Below are positions 23,356 through 34,581 of a stretch of 64,000 bases of DNA, piece by piece. Below the pieces are notes generated by a model. That model did no database searches. It was given only the letters and a program-made list of their open reading frames with translations, and had not been told where the DNA came from. The translations under genes were made by a program, and so were the position numbers. Each line of letters starts with the position of its first letter. Position 1 is the stretch's first letter. Origin of the DNA: Trichopria drosophilae (lineage: Eukaryota > Arthropoda > Insecta > Hymenoptera > Diapriidae); assembly GCA_030407085.1 (NCBI GenBank), contig CM059583.1, forward strand, positions 86,780,001 through 86,844,000, in the 5' to 3' direction.

Positions 23356-23953
23356 CATGAATTGCTGTTCTAGTTGCAAAAAAACAGTTAACGGTGACAA
23401 TTAAATTAATTGTATTGTGTGCCAGGCTTTGTATCATAGAGCTTGCAAACCAATATCTAGTAGGACAACAGAGACCAATTTGTTTATATGCTGTTTAGTT
23501 TCTGCACCGCCTAAACCAAAGAAGCGCCCTGGTGATAATCTTTTTAATCCACGTGTCACAAGGTCTACACTCGCTTCGAATTCTGTTACAGGAACTGTCA
23601 CGGGATCTAAATCTCCTACGCAGAATAACTCTCAACAGAGTTGTGGGAGATATGACGAACAGTTTGCTCTGCTAAATGGTAAACTTGGTAAAGTCTTATT
23701 GCTACAATCGGACGTAAATGAGATCAAACAATCTGTATCTGTTTTGCAGACCCAAATGAGTCAGATCAATCGTGACCAAGCAATTTCGGCCTTTGAAAGA
23801 AGGAACTGTGATATTGTTAGATCAGGACTCCCTGAAAGTGTAGTTGAAGACCTACGTTCGATTTTAATGAAAATTGGCGAAATCTTAAGAGTGACGCTCG
23901 AAGACTTGGGATATTATATCCATTCACCGATTTATGGCGGGTCGACCTGCTGA
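23356..23953 (+). pseudogene. CR1-like LINE ORF1 remnant (PHD-type zinc finger)
   Basis: Translation from ATG 23356 gives Cys-x2-Cys...Cys-x2-Cys-x4-His-x3-Cys, an incomplete PHD-like finger typical of ORF1 in CR1-group and related LINEs. It is followed by a basic Pro/Lys stretch and a coiled-coil-like segment (Leu-Leu-Gln-Ser-Asp-Val-Asn-Glu-Ile-Lys-Gln-Ser-Val). An in-frame TAA at 23401-23403 interrupts the finger. The frame ends at 23953, well short of a full ORF1. Confidence 0.6.
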
Positions 23954-24029
23954 TTCGAATGCATCAATTTCTCAGCTAAGCTTGAACCGTCCTATTAAAA
24001 GACATCGTCCATTAACATCCCCACTGTAC

Positions 24030-25652
24030 CCCCTAATCCGGACACTATTAAATATTTTTCTGACTCCGATTCCCAACTCTTCCAGATCACGCCCACTTCT
24101 CATTTAAAGAAATTTCTATGAATGAACTATTAGATGCTATCTGTAAAATAAATGCTTACTCTGCTGGTTCTGATGAAATCTCTGGGGAAATGTTTATAAG
24201 AATCTATCGATATTGTCTTCCTGTAATATTGCATATTGTTAATTTTATTATCTCATCTTGTTCATATCCTGAGGTATGGACACATGCGATTGTTCAACCT
24301 ATACCTAAAAAGCATAAAGTGGAGTCCTTTGCTGATCTGCGTCCTATTAGTCGTCTGCCAATTTTTTCTAAATTAGTCGAAAATGTTCTTTACGAGCAGA
24401 TGCTAATTTACTGTAATAAATTTGGAATCTTTCCGAAATATCAATCTGGTTTCAGGAACTCATTCAGCTGTGAAACTGCACTTCTAGACGTTTCTGAGGA
24501 GATTCTCTTGAACATTGATCAGCAGCTTTTAAAGCTAACTTGCTTACTGGATTTTACACGAGCTTTTGATACCATAAACCATAATCTTGCAATAGCTAAA
24601 TTATTTTATTACGGTTTTTCTTCTGATTCTTATAAACTAATGAAATCTTACTTTTATTCACGTTCTCAATCTGTCTCTCTTACTAATAATAACGAAACCT
24701 CTAATTCCAAAGCTTTAACCTGCGGCTGTCCACAGGGCGCAAAATTAAGCTCACTGCTTTTTGTAATATACACTGCTGATATTCACAAAACTTGTTCCAA
24801 AGCTCTTGTCAGAACGTATGCGGATGATGCACAGATCATGGTTCCGTTTTTACCCGAAAATGAAGATGAAGTCTTTCTAATGCTGAATGATGATCTGAAC
24901 AAGATAGCCAAATGGGCTAATGATAATGCGCTGGTGTTAAATTCTGAAAAATCAAAACTTCTAGTAATTGGCAGTACTAAGTTACGTAGTAGGATAGATC
25001 TTAATTTTTATCAAATTATAGTGAATGGTAGTGCTATTCAGGTAGTTCATCAGGCTAGAGATCTCGGAGTTCTTATTGATGATGAATGGAGTTTCTCCTC
25101 TCATGTATTAACGAAATGTTCACTAGCCTTTGCCTGCCTGCGCCGGCTGTTTCCATGGAGACGTGTTCTACCAGTTCGCGTTAAACTCAGACTTTGTGAG
25201 GCCCTTGTTCTACCTCATTTGCTATATTGCATGAGTGTATATGGACCTTGTCTTGATGGAGACGGCTGGAGGATGATCCAGGCAGTACAAAATGCTTGTT
25301 TCCGATTTATATACGGTGTTCGTAAATTCGATCATATTTCTCATGCGATGAGAAACAGAATGAAAGTCGCTGTAATCACGAGGTTGAGTAAAGTAAAGTA
25401 TTTGCTACTAAAACGCCGGAATATCTATACCAACGGATCAGTATGCTAGGTGAAAATCGTCCTAACACTCGTAAAACGGTATCCTACACGATGAGATGCC
25501 CTTTATATCGGTCCGCAAAGGCTATGGGCGCTTTCTCTGCCATTTCATCTCATGTTTTTAATTCAATTCCTTTAGCCCTTAGATTGCTATTAAATCAGCC
25601 AGATATTTTAATTTCTCAAGTCAAGCGTTTTTTTCTCGGTGTACAGAATTAA
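24030..25652 (+). pseudogene. CR1-like LINE reverse transcriptase (endonuclease deleted)
   Basis: A 443-codon frame (24118-25449) followed after a frameshift by 25443-25652 encodes the RT and thumb. RT motifs are visible: Asp-Leu-Arg-Pro-Ile-Ser (motif 2a region), Leu-Asp-Phe-Thr-Arg-Ala-Phe-Asp-Thr-Ile (motif A), Gly-Cys-Pro-Gln-Gly-Ala (motif B) and Tyr-Ala-Asp-Asp-Ala (motif C, near 24817-24831). The sequence just upstream (from about 24030) supplies the RT linker in another frame. Nothing resembling the APE endonuclease lies between ORF1 and the RT, so an internal deletion is likely. The 3' end carries AATAAA near 25955 and runs straight into the poly(T) of the next element. Clade placement (CR1 group) is approximate. 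Confidence 0.8.
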
Positions 25653-25966
25653 ATTAAATTGGAAATTGGAGCATTCAGACCAATCTTTTACGTTTATAGT
25701 AGGTTTTAATTACTCTTTGTACTTTTATCGTCACTTAGTCTTATTATTATTTTATATATTGTGAATTTACTTTTTTGCTTTATATATGTATCGGGATAGT
25801 ATGTTCGTTTTTTTCTCTTCTAAATGTGTTACTGTTCATTACATACTTGTAACTCGCTTTGCATGATACATATGTAATTATAGGTCAGGCTGTAAAACAG
25901 CACTTAATGCTGTGCCTCGCCCCTTGAACAATGTAAATTAATGTATATTGTGTCAATAAAGGCGTT

Positions 25967-27086
25967 ATTTTTTTTTTTTTGATGGAGGGGGGAAATGCAT
26001 TAGGCACCATAGGGGGTTGAAGATGTTGTGTAACCCCCCGTGTGTCGGACTCCCTCACCTTTGATGTTAACGGCAAGGTTTACCGACTAAAACCCTAACC
26101 TCCCTTGGCCCTCCAGAATCCACGTGTGCAGTCTGCAGCAGAAAAGTGGCTCCGATATCCATCTCCTCCGCTGCAGACTGCACCGGGCCATTTCGTTTGC
26201 AACTGTAACCACTCCCTCTACCATTGGGTTAGTGGTTACAGGATCTCGTGTGACCTCAGTAGACGAGATCTGTGTCAGATTTCGCGGAGTCACCAGATCA
26301 CTTGCAGCCTCGTAAACGGCACAAGTGACTTGTCACAGGTCGCAGTCATCTGGAAGAGCATCTAGAAGTAGACTATTTGCTCTGTCTATTTCTCGTTGTT
26401 TGGGCAAAATTTTTGTTGTCAAATTTTTCCTAAACACGAGTGTCGTGCTGTCATAATGTGGAGCATCTCTCCCTGCACCGCGTACGGGCTCATTTGTTAT
26501 TGCCCGCACATCCGGTACGAGTTGACAGCTGGGAACAACGAAACCCGTCCGCCTCAGATAGGCCATATAATCTCTCAGTTGTTGTTGAGAAAAGCGATCT
26601 GCCAGTTCGGGATGCATTACTGCAAACGGACTGTGCATTCGCGCCATGTAGCCTCTCTGTTGTGGACAGCTCTCCTCGTAGCAGCGCATTAGATCTTGCC
26701 TGAGATCCTCCGTCCACTGAAATCGTCCGTGGGAATGAAAAGGTCGTTGTCCCGGGACACCTGTTTCGGCTCCTCCACCTCGGGACTGGACTGCATCCGA
26801 AGCAGCCCGATGGTCAGGAGCCCTGCGCGTTCTATTCATAGTAACTGCAAATACAGGGAGTAGGGTGGTTAGCCCTACTCCCCGTTGTTATGCCTCTCTC
26901 GTTTGTCTCTTACCTCGCCATCCACTGGGGTTGGTTACCCAATCTCTGGCAAGGTTGCTACGAGTCCAAAGCTCACCGGCTTTAATAAGCACACGTGGAG
27001 GTGAAAGTAGGCCATTTGGGAAGATAGGCTAAGATGCAGCTTTTTGCATAGCCGCATTGTGTTACGCGTCATTCTCTTTGGGCCCT
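25967..27086 (-). mobile_element. Dong/R4-like LINE, copy 1 (internally deleted)
   Basis: Read on the minus strand, this copy starts with GGGCCCAAAG at about 27086 and ends in CCCTCCATC plus a poly(A) tail (T run at 25967-25980). The 5' UTR and the first 168 codons (26333-26839) are present. The frame then breaks near 26290-26270 and the sequence jumps to the 3' UTR, skipping the RT, zinc knuckle and endonuclease. Length is about 1.1 kb instead of about 3.9 kb. It resembles the short internally deleted derivatives known for R2. It needs a full-length partner to move. Confidence 0.8.
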
Positions 27087-27093
27087 TTATTAT

Positions 27094-27095
<2 letters not shown>

Positions 27096-27124
<29 letters not shown>

Positions 27125-30100
27125 GACGGAGGGGGAAATGCATTAGGCACCATAGGGGGTTGAAGATGTTGTGTAACCCTTCGTGTGTCGGACTCCCTCA
27201 CCTTTGATGTTAACGGCAAGGTTTACCGACTAAAACCCTAACCTCCCTTGGCCCTCCAGAATCCACGTGTGCAGTCTGCAGCAGAAAAGTGGCTCCGATA
27301 TCCATCTCCTCCGCTGCAGACTCCACCGGGCCATTTCGTTTGCAACTGTAACCACTCCCTCTACCATTGGGTTAGTGGTTACAGGATCTCGTGTGACCTC
27401 AGTAGACGGAGAGATCCCAGCAGCACTGCTTTCTGCATACGGCCTGCGCTGGAATTTGCATGTTCTTGACAGGCCGGAATGCTTTTGATGTTTTGGAGGA
27501 AAGTTGGTCTCATTCCTCCCAGCACTCCAATTATCAGCACGACGAGCTTGATTTTGAACCCTCGATACAGCTTGCGAATCTCGAACAGGAGTTCCTGATA
27601 TTTCATCCGTTTTTCGTCCTCTTTGCTGACTATATTTGTTTCTGCTGGTGCAGAAAACTCGATGACGAAGATGGATTTGTCATCGAAGTCAGCAAGGACG
27701 ATGTCAGGCTTATTGGCTGATATTTGCCTGCTCGTCGGGATTGAGTAATTCCAGTATATTCGGCACGACTCATTCCCGACAACGGATTCCATATTAGTGG
27801 GGACGTACGCAAAACTGGGGTTGCATCAATACCATAAGTGCTGCGAAGATGGTAATACAGCACTCGAAGAGCCGCATTGTGACGTTCGATGTATGCTGAA
27901 ACTGCATATATTGGGCATGCTGCCAAAAGATGCATTAGTGTCTCAGCATGACATCTACACAATCTATAAAGCGTACTCTGTACCGCCTGGTGTAAGATGT
28001 TCTGGCGATACGCTAAGGTATTGATGACCCCATCCTGGCATGCGAAGATAAAACCCTCGGTCTCGGATTTCAAGCCGGCTGATCTTAAGAAGGAGAAGGT
28101 CATCTCTGCCGACAAGCCAAGTTGTTGGACATTTCGAAAGAATTGTCCATGCAACGGCTTGTCGATATGCCTTTCCTCCAACATACGGAGTTGTTCCTTC
28201 CGTATGTTAGCCCTGAGACGCACTGGGCACAGATTGATGACTGATTCAGCCTCCTGTGCACCACTACGTCCCACGTTGAAAACCAGACCGAGGTTTCGCG
28301 CCGCTCGTTCCGCCGCGTTGTACAAAAACGCCCCCTTCCCCTGAATTTCATGCTGATGTACTAGCATCATCAGGGGATCCTCCGTTCGATTAATCACGTC
28401 GCAAGCTGTTTCGAGGACCAATCTGTCATGCATACACTCCAGGCTTAAAAGGCCACGACCTCACATATTTCGGGGCAAATACAGTCGTTCCACGGAAGAT
28501 CTTGGATGCAAACTGCGTTGCATACAAATCATCTTCCGTGTGCTTCGGTAAAGATCCCTTAGCTCGTCAACGTTCCACTTCAGTGCTCCAAAAGAATAGA
28601 GCACTGGTGATACGGCCAACATATACGTGGCTGCCACCTTATTTCTCCCGGTCAATTCTGATGACCAGATCTGACGGAGAATGCGCCGGTATTTCTTAAT
28701 GATGGTGGTTTTAGCAGCCTGCACATCCTGGACATGCCTTTGAGGTATGCCCAGGTATGTGTAGGCTTCTTCGGCGCTAAGGTGGCGGATGACATTTCCG
28801 TTGACGAGCTCCATATCGTTGTTATGGGAGCCTGACCTTCCTCTGTGCAAATGAACGACTGCACACTTGTCCAATCCGAATTCCATACCGATATCTCTCG
28901 AGTATGTGAGGGCGATGTTCAGAGATCGATGTAATTGATCTTCGCCTGATGCGTATAATTTAAGATCATCCATATAGAAAAGATGGGTGATCTTATGTAC
29001 ACGTTCACCAGGCGGTCCACACATGTATCCTTGAGATTTCCGGAGAACAACGGATAGAGGCAATAGTGAGATGCAGAAGAGCAGAGGACTCAGAGAATCT
29101 CCCTGATAGACACCTCTTTGGAATTGAACCAGTCTAGACATGGTTCGACGCTTGCCCGATGTCATGACAAAGCGTGTTTTCCAAAGAGGCATCAGGTCTT
29201 CTACAATTCTCACTATGTTTGGGTGGACATGAAGGCGTTTGAGCAACAAGCTTAAAAGCTCGTGCGATGTTGAGTCATACGCCTTCATGTAATCCAGCCA
29301 GGCTATCGACAGGTTACGCTTGTACTGGACTGCGTCCTGACAAACACACCTGTCGATAAGCAAGTTGTCCTTGCAGCCGGATACACCCATTTTGCAGCCT
29401 CGTTGTTCTACTATCCGTTGCCACACCGGTTTCACGGATTTCTCAATACGTTCGTTCAAGATGTTAGTGAACAATTTGTATAACGTATTGAGACACGTGA
29501 TCGGTCTATGGTTTTTCGGATCGGACAAGTCTCCCGATTTTGGGATCAGTGTCGTTCGCCCCTCCACCAGCCAGTGGGGAATGGGTTGGTCTCCATTTAT
29601 ATAAGAGGTGAATATTCGGGCTAGGTGTTGATGGACAGAAGTGAACTTCTTCCACCAATAGTTATTAATTCCATCCCAGCCCGGCGAGGAGAAATTCCTC
29701 GCTCCTGTGATGGCATTTTTCACCTCTAAAGCACTGACGGGTGGGCAATCTTCACTTTGTTGTGTGACTTCGTCGCACAACTCGGTGAAGATTTCAATAC
29801 CTGGAGTGTCTGCATTAAGCCTAGATGTTCTCTCGTAGATGCTCCCCCAGAATTCTTCAACTGCGGTCATCGACGGAAACTCGCTTGAGGCTGCGATACG
29901 ATGTTTGAAGAGGTTGGAAGGATTCGTCCAAAATATTGAGTTTTGTCGAATTCCTTCTTCCCGTCTTTGCAGCCTCTTTTTGGCATCGGCCATAACCCGA
30001 ATTTTATCCGCTAAACGTTGCTTGATGTTGAGCAACTTCAGCTTGTTCAGTGTGTGATATTACGTCCGCAGTTGTTGTGCAAACTTCTTGACTTTAGCCG

Positions 30101-31043
30101 TAAATGAACGGCCAGATGTTAAATAGTCTATCACACACTGAATTCGGGAAGCGATCTTCCGTGTCAGTCGAATCTTACCGTTCAATTGAGACATGCGTTT
30201 TGTAATCTGCCGACTCCCCGATATCTGTGTCAGATTTCGCGGAGTCACCAGATCACTTGCAGCCTCGTAAACGGCACAATTGACTTGCCACAGGTCGTAG
30301 TCATCTGGAAGAGCATCCAGAAGTAGGCTATTTGCTCTGTCTATTTCTCGTTGTTTAGGCAAAATTTTTGTTGTCAAATTTTTCCTAAACACGAGTGTCG
30401 TGCTGTCATAATGTGGAGCATCTCTCCCAGCACCGCGTACGGGCTCAGTTGTTATTGCCCGCACATCCGGTACCGGTTGACTGCTGGGAACAACGAAACC
30501 CGTCCGCATCAGATAGGCCACATAATCTCTCAGTTGTTGTTGAGAAAAGCGATCTGCCAGTTCGGGATGCATTAATACAAACCGACTGTGCATTCGCGCC
30601 ATGTAGCCTCTCTGTTGCGGACAGCTCTCCTCATAGCAGCGCATTAGATCTTGCCTGAGATCCTCCGCCCACTGAAATCGTCCGTGGACATCAGCTGGTC
30701 GTCGTCCCGGGACACCTGTTTCGGCTCCTCCACCTCGGGACTGGGCTGCATCCGAAGCAGCCCGATGGTCAGGAGCCCTGCGCGTTATTCGATGAGTAAC
30801 CGCAAATACAGGGAGTAGGGTGGTTAGCCCTACTCCCCGTTGTTATGCCTCTCTCGTTTGTCTCTTACCTCGTCATCCACTGGGGTTGGTTACCCAATCT
30901 CTGGCAAGGTTGCTAAGAGTCCAGGGCCCACCGGCTTTAATAAGCACACGTGGAGGTGAGAGTAGGCCATTTGGGAAGATAGGCTAAGATGCGGCTTTTT
31001 GCATAGCCGCATTGTGTTACGCATCATTCCCTTTGGGCCCCAC
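27096..31043 (-). mobile_element. Dong/R4-like LINE, copy 2 (full length, minus strand)
   Basis: About 3.95 kb from GGGCCCAAAGGG (31043, next to a TTA microsatellite) to the poly(A) tail (T run 27096-27124). It has a 5' UTR of about 240 bp, a single long coding region, and a 3' UTR with the stem GCAGTCTGCAGC/GCTGCAGACTGC. It sits at the 5' boundary of copy 1, separated only by AATAATAAAG-type sequence, in the same orientation. Confidence 0.88.
27379..30790 (-). pseudogene. Dong/R4-like ORF of copy 2, four lesions
   Basis: In order it encodes a Myb-like N-terminal segment (Phe-Gln-Trp...Leu-Arg-Gln-Asp-Leu-Met-Arg-Cys-Tyr), RT (Tyr-Asp-Ser-Thr motif A, Gly-Val-Tyr-Gln-Gly-Asp-Ser-Leu-Ser-Pro motif B, Phe-Tyr-Met-Asp-Asp-Leu motif C), a CCHC knuckle (Cys-Arg-Leu-Cys-Arg-Cys-His...His-Leu...Cys), and a restriction-like endonuclease (Lys-Pro-Asp-Ile-Val-Leu-Ala-Asp...Glu-Phe-Ser-Ala...Lys-Tyr-Gln-Glu-Leu). 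Compared with copy 3 the start codon is lost near 30790. An in-frame TAA is seen at 30060-30062, an in-frame TGA at about 28461, and a frameshift near 27790-27810. Everything else is colinear, so the copy is fairly young but dead. Confidence 0.88.
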
Positions 31044-31094
<51 letters not shown>

Positions 31095-31096
31095 TT
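31044..31096. repeat. (TTA)n microsatellite, LINE target
   Basis: About 17 TTA units abut the 5' end of Dong-like copy 2, consistent with insertion into (TAA)n. Confidence 0.9.
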
Positions 31097-31412
31097 TGTA
31101 ACAAGAGCGTAAAATTAACTTTTACTCCCGTCGGAATCACCGTGATCGCGTCGAGGTACACAAGTAGTTTACGCCCATATTACGAACAGAATTTTTCGTC
31201 TTATGGGAGTGTAAAATTCGAGTTTATACCTTGAACGTGCAAGTGAAAGGTTTTGAAACTCCTACCTTATCCATGTTATTTTCGAGGGTGTAACATAGGA
31301 ATTTTTCACCCTCGTGTAAAGAAACAGAATTTTTGTTTCATACAAGTAAATGCTCAAAGCAGCGACAATTTTCTTGAAAGATATTAAAGTATACAGGATT
31401 ATAAGAAATTAC

Positions 31413-31611
31413 CCGCGATTTCTTCACAGGTAATCTGTACGCTATATGCAGCAAACATTCCATCGCATTGATATACCCATGCATAATTGGTATATTATAT
31501 TGGAAATCGTCACTGTTTTCTTGTTTTTCTAGCAATGGTGAAATATTATTCATTTCTGAAATGGTGGCCTTGCAAATGTTGCAGCACATGGATGACGTGT
31601 TCGTTAATTTA
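31413..31611 (-). pseudogene. Transib/RAG1-like transposase, Cys-x2-Cys exon
   Basis: Bracketed by a GGTCGGCAG acceptor (31612) and a CGG|GTAATT donor (31412). It encodes Leu-Thr-Asn-Thr-Ser-Ser-Met-Cys-Cys-Asn-Ile-Cys-Lys-Ala, a Cys-x2-Cys block like the Tyr-Ile-Cys-Thr-Leu-Cys motif of RAG1. It is followed by Asn-Ala-Met-Glu-Cys-Leu-Leu-His-Ile-Ala-Tyr-Arg-Leu. The phase at the 5' junction with 32120 is not clean and implies one indel. The 3' junction is in phase with 22372. Confidence 0.6.
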
Positions 31612-31636
31612 CTGCCGACCTAGAATCAGTGAGAAA

Positions 31637-31664
31637 ACACACACACACACAAACATATATACAT

Positions 31665-31730
<66 letters not shown>
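31637..31730. repeat. (CA)n microsatellite
   Basis: Two CA tracts (31637-31652 and 31666-31729) separated by a short ATATATACATG spacer. They lie in the presumed intron between Transib-like exons. Confidence 0.95.
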
Positions 31731-31732
<2 letters not shown>

Positions 31733-32119
31733 TTTCGAAGTAACCAGTGTTACATGTATAATAACACGTCTGCCCATGATATAAAATAAAGGAACTAATG
31801 GAACAAAAAGTTTTTATACCATGTTGCTACTGTGCTACTTTTATTCTGATTTTCTGTCATTTACAGAATTACGCCGATCGCCGAGAAACTTCGAATTAAT
31901 TATATTTTAATTTAAACAATGGTAAATCTGATAACGGCAGTCGAGTATATAAATGCGTTGCAATCAAATAAAACAGAACTAAAACTGAAGAAATTCGTAC
32001 TAGAGGTTTTAAAACACATCTGCATTACATACTACTACCGTTCTACTTATAGTCGAGATAGGCACAAGTGTTGCTATGATATTCTATTCATGTAATACTG
32101 AATTGAAAATCTGTATTAC

Positions 32120-32890
32120 ATTAAATTGTACTTTTCCATCTGTCATTGTTAAATACAATGAAAATGATACCGTACAATTATTTTGCTCGAACCGTTGAAG
32201 TCGATTAATTTGTGCATCTAATTCTTCTTTTTCCATATTTATGACCTTCGCATTTTCATGCAACCATTGCATTCTTAATGTGTTGGTGGTTTGGGATTTT
32301 GCCAAACAATCTTGTGAGTATCTGTATCATATAACGGAAGGGGAACGACTGACGTCAGAAATAAATTTTCATCTCCCTCATTTTCCTCTGTCTATGCTTG
32401 CTTAAATCTGGAATGACCAGAGCTAACATCGAAACCACGTTTGACAATAAGGTTCTAGTTACAGTTATTATTTGTGGTTAAATGGCCTCAAGTTCACATT
32501 TGGTTTCTGTGATATTCATATTATCTGGATACGAGGCTTTTTTCGCCTGTAGCACCATATTATATGACAGATACAGATCATGACCGCGTACTAGAGCACC
32601 CTTCCGTAATTCATTATAGGCATTTTTTGTCATATTGTGCGTTACTATAAAAAATAAAGCCTCATCCGGAGTGTATTGTTTAAGCTTATCTCGTTTCAGA
32701 CTATTATCCCATGCCTAAAAAATTTCCCTTCCTTTATCAGAAGACTTTCGAATTTCCTCCAATAATTTTGCTCCATATTCATTTCCGGCTAATCGCAAAG
32801 CTTTAGCAGTTGCAGAGCGTAATGCATCTTCATCATTTGCTTCTTGAAGATCAGACACTTTTCTTCGTTTCTGGCGTTCACTATAATTTA
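32120..32890 (-). pseudogene. Transib/RAG1-like transposase, large central exon
   Basis: It starts after a TTAAATAG acceptor (32891) and ends at AAT|GTAATA (32120). The first 380 bp are nearly open in one frame (Ser-Glu-Arg-Gln-Lys-Arg-Arg-Lys, Ala-Lys-Lys-Ala-Ser-Tyr-Pro, Ile-Thr-Glu-Thr-Lys), with a TAG in the middle and a TAA near 32503. A second frame gives Arg-Gly-Phe-Asp-Val-Ser-Ser-Gly-His-Ser-Arg-Phe-Lys-Gln, where the Asp fits the first catalytic acid of the family, then Leu-Phe-Leu-Thr-Ser and Ile-Val-Trp-Gln-Asn-Pro. A third frame near 32130-32300 ends in Leu-Thr-Met-Thr-Asp-Gly-Lys-Val. The motif order is that of Transib transposases. At least three stops and two frameshifts make it non-functional. 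Confidence 0.65.
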
Positions 32891-34374
32891 CTATTTAATT
32901 CACTATTATTTATAACATTTTTCATCAAATGTCATTTCATGTAAAGTGTTAGTGAGTATGGAGAAACGTCAATTAACTTCTTCGACGGGAAATGACCTTA
33001 AGATCGGTCTTTCCACTTCTATCAATGCTGTCAAAATTCATACTCTACTCACCAACACTACTTTGACATGTTAATGTTTCATCGCGTGATTTTAGTTTCT
33101 ATTTCTTTACAACCATAATTGTAAAAATAAACTGAAGAGGGCACACATCAGGATGCCGAAACGTATTTTTTTAAATTTAAATTGTTTTATTCGAGGGACC
33201 GACTTCATCAAGAAAAGATTCATTAGAATTTTCATTCTATAAAAATTTCTTAGATTAATGTACACTATAATCGTTGAAGTTTCTGCTTTGTTTATTCACA
33301 GCAGATTCAACAACAAAAGTAAAGGGATTTCCTTGATTGAGTGATGACGCATTTCTTGTAGAAAATGATTCTCTACAACTTAATCATAACCAATTTTGAA
33401 ATTTCATAAACCAATCACAAATACTTCCATTTTTTGTTTCATAAGGGATTTTGTACCCTCATACAGGCACAAAATCAGCTCTCAGAAATTTATTTTCTCA
33501 GTAATTTGTTATGAGAAATTTAGTGGTGCTAGAATAAAAAGTATGAACAATTTCTTTGACCCAAGAAATTTGGTTTAAACAAAAATGCTACATTTTTCTA
33601 AATTAGTTTAAAAATAAAAAATAATTAGGGTAAACATACAAAAACATTTTCGACGTAATTACGGATGGATTTTAAAAAATTCTATTTTTTTTTTTTAATA
33701 TTTACGAGAAATTACGAGAAATTAATAACAATGAAAGTAAAAGTTGACAAAATTCAATATCTTAACGATTACTATTGACGAAAATAGAGGAAAAAATATT
33801 TGTGAATAAAAATACCAAAGTTACAGTACCGGCTAAAACTTCGGGAACACTAGGAATTTTCAATATCGTAAAAAAATGTGTCATATCTCCGAATCCTTTG
33901 ACGGTATTGAATAGAGTCATAGAATATTTTTCAAACTACAGAAATAACGTTAAAAGTTACAAAAGAAGTAACTTCTTTAAATTTTTAAAGGTTTATTTCA
34001 TACAGGTGAATTTGTGCTTGTACCCTCCCCTTAAAATAATTTTGATTAATTATTACGTTTCATAGAAGATTCATAGGAAACTCTTCAATATTCATAATTT
34101 GTATAGGTTAGCTCTGGCATTCACGAGAATGGTTCTTCGTATATGCATATATACTTCGACGATCTCCAAGAAATAATGAAATAAATCTGCTGGCACTTGT
34201 TTGTAAAATTTTATTTAATAACGACAAGTGCAAAACTGATTCAATCGAAACGAACTAATCTCACACTGATAACAATTATTTCTATGCTTGACTCGCTGTA
34301 GCAGCCATTGTTTCGTTATTACAAACAAGTTTTACATATTAATATGTGATTCAATTTCCGCACAGCTCATATAG
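32891..34374. other. Intron/non-coding, nothing recognised
   Basis: AT-rich sequence. No exon-like or repeat structure stands out. It presumably belongs to the intron between 34582 and 32890. Confidence 0.4.
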
Positions 34375-34541
34375 AGTAGATGTACCAATTACTGGGGGCC
34401 GCCTAACCTATTACTGTGTACACAACATACTGCGGATACATGTATTTCTTACGAGGTTATGATCGCAGTAATAGAAAAGTAGACAGTAATAGGCAGTAAT
34501 AGGTTAGATGGCCCGCAGTAATTGGTACATCTACCCTATGT
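34375..34541. mobile_element. Palindromic MITE, 45-bp inverted repeats
   Basis: GTAGATGTACCAATTACTG...CCTAACCTATTACTG is mirrored by CAGTAATAGGTTAG...CAGTAATTGGTACATCTAC about 100 bp later. Both ends lead into CATATAGAG/CCCTATG. Total length is about 165 bp, with no coding capacity. Confidence 0.75.
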
Positions 34542-34581
34542 ATTTATATTTCATTATAATATATGTCATTTATATTCTAAC

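Larger units (their letters stand above)
22373..31412 (-). other. Approximately 9-kb intron filled with LINEs
   Basis: This is inferred as one intron of the Transib-like gene, because the exon ending at 31413 (CGG|GTAATT, phase 0) and the exon starting at 22372 (phase 0) encode adjacent parts of the same protein. It contains a plus-strand CR1-like LINE and two minus-strand Dong-like copies. Confidence 0.55.

Noticed and set aside
27096..31043. R2 element
   Set aside because: The restriction-like endonuclease and CCHC fit R2 as well, but the copies sit in TAA repeats rather than 28S rDNA and no rDNA flank is present, so R4/Dong is the better label.
31487..31789. 100-codon frame with Thr-His repeats
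   Set aside because: Produced by the (CA)n microsatellite; the true coding content here is the minus-strand Transib-like exon.
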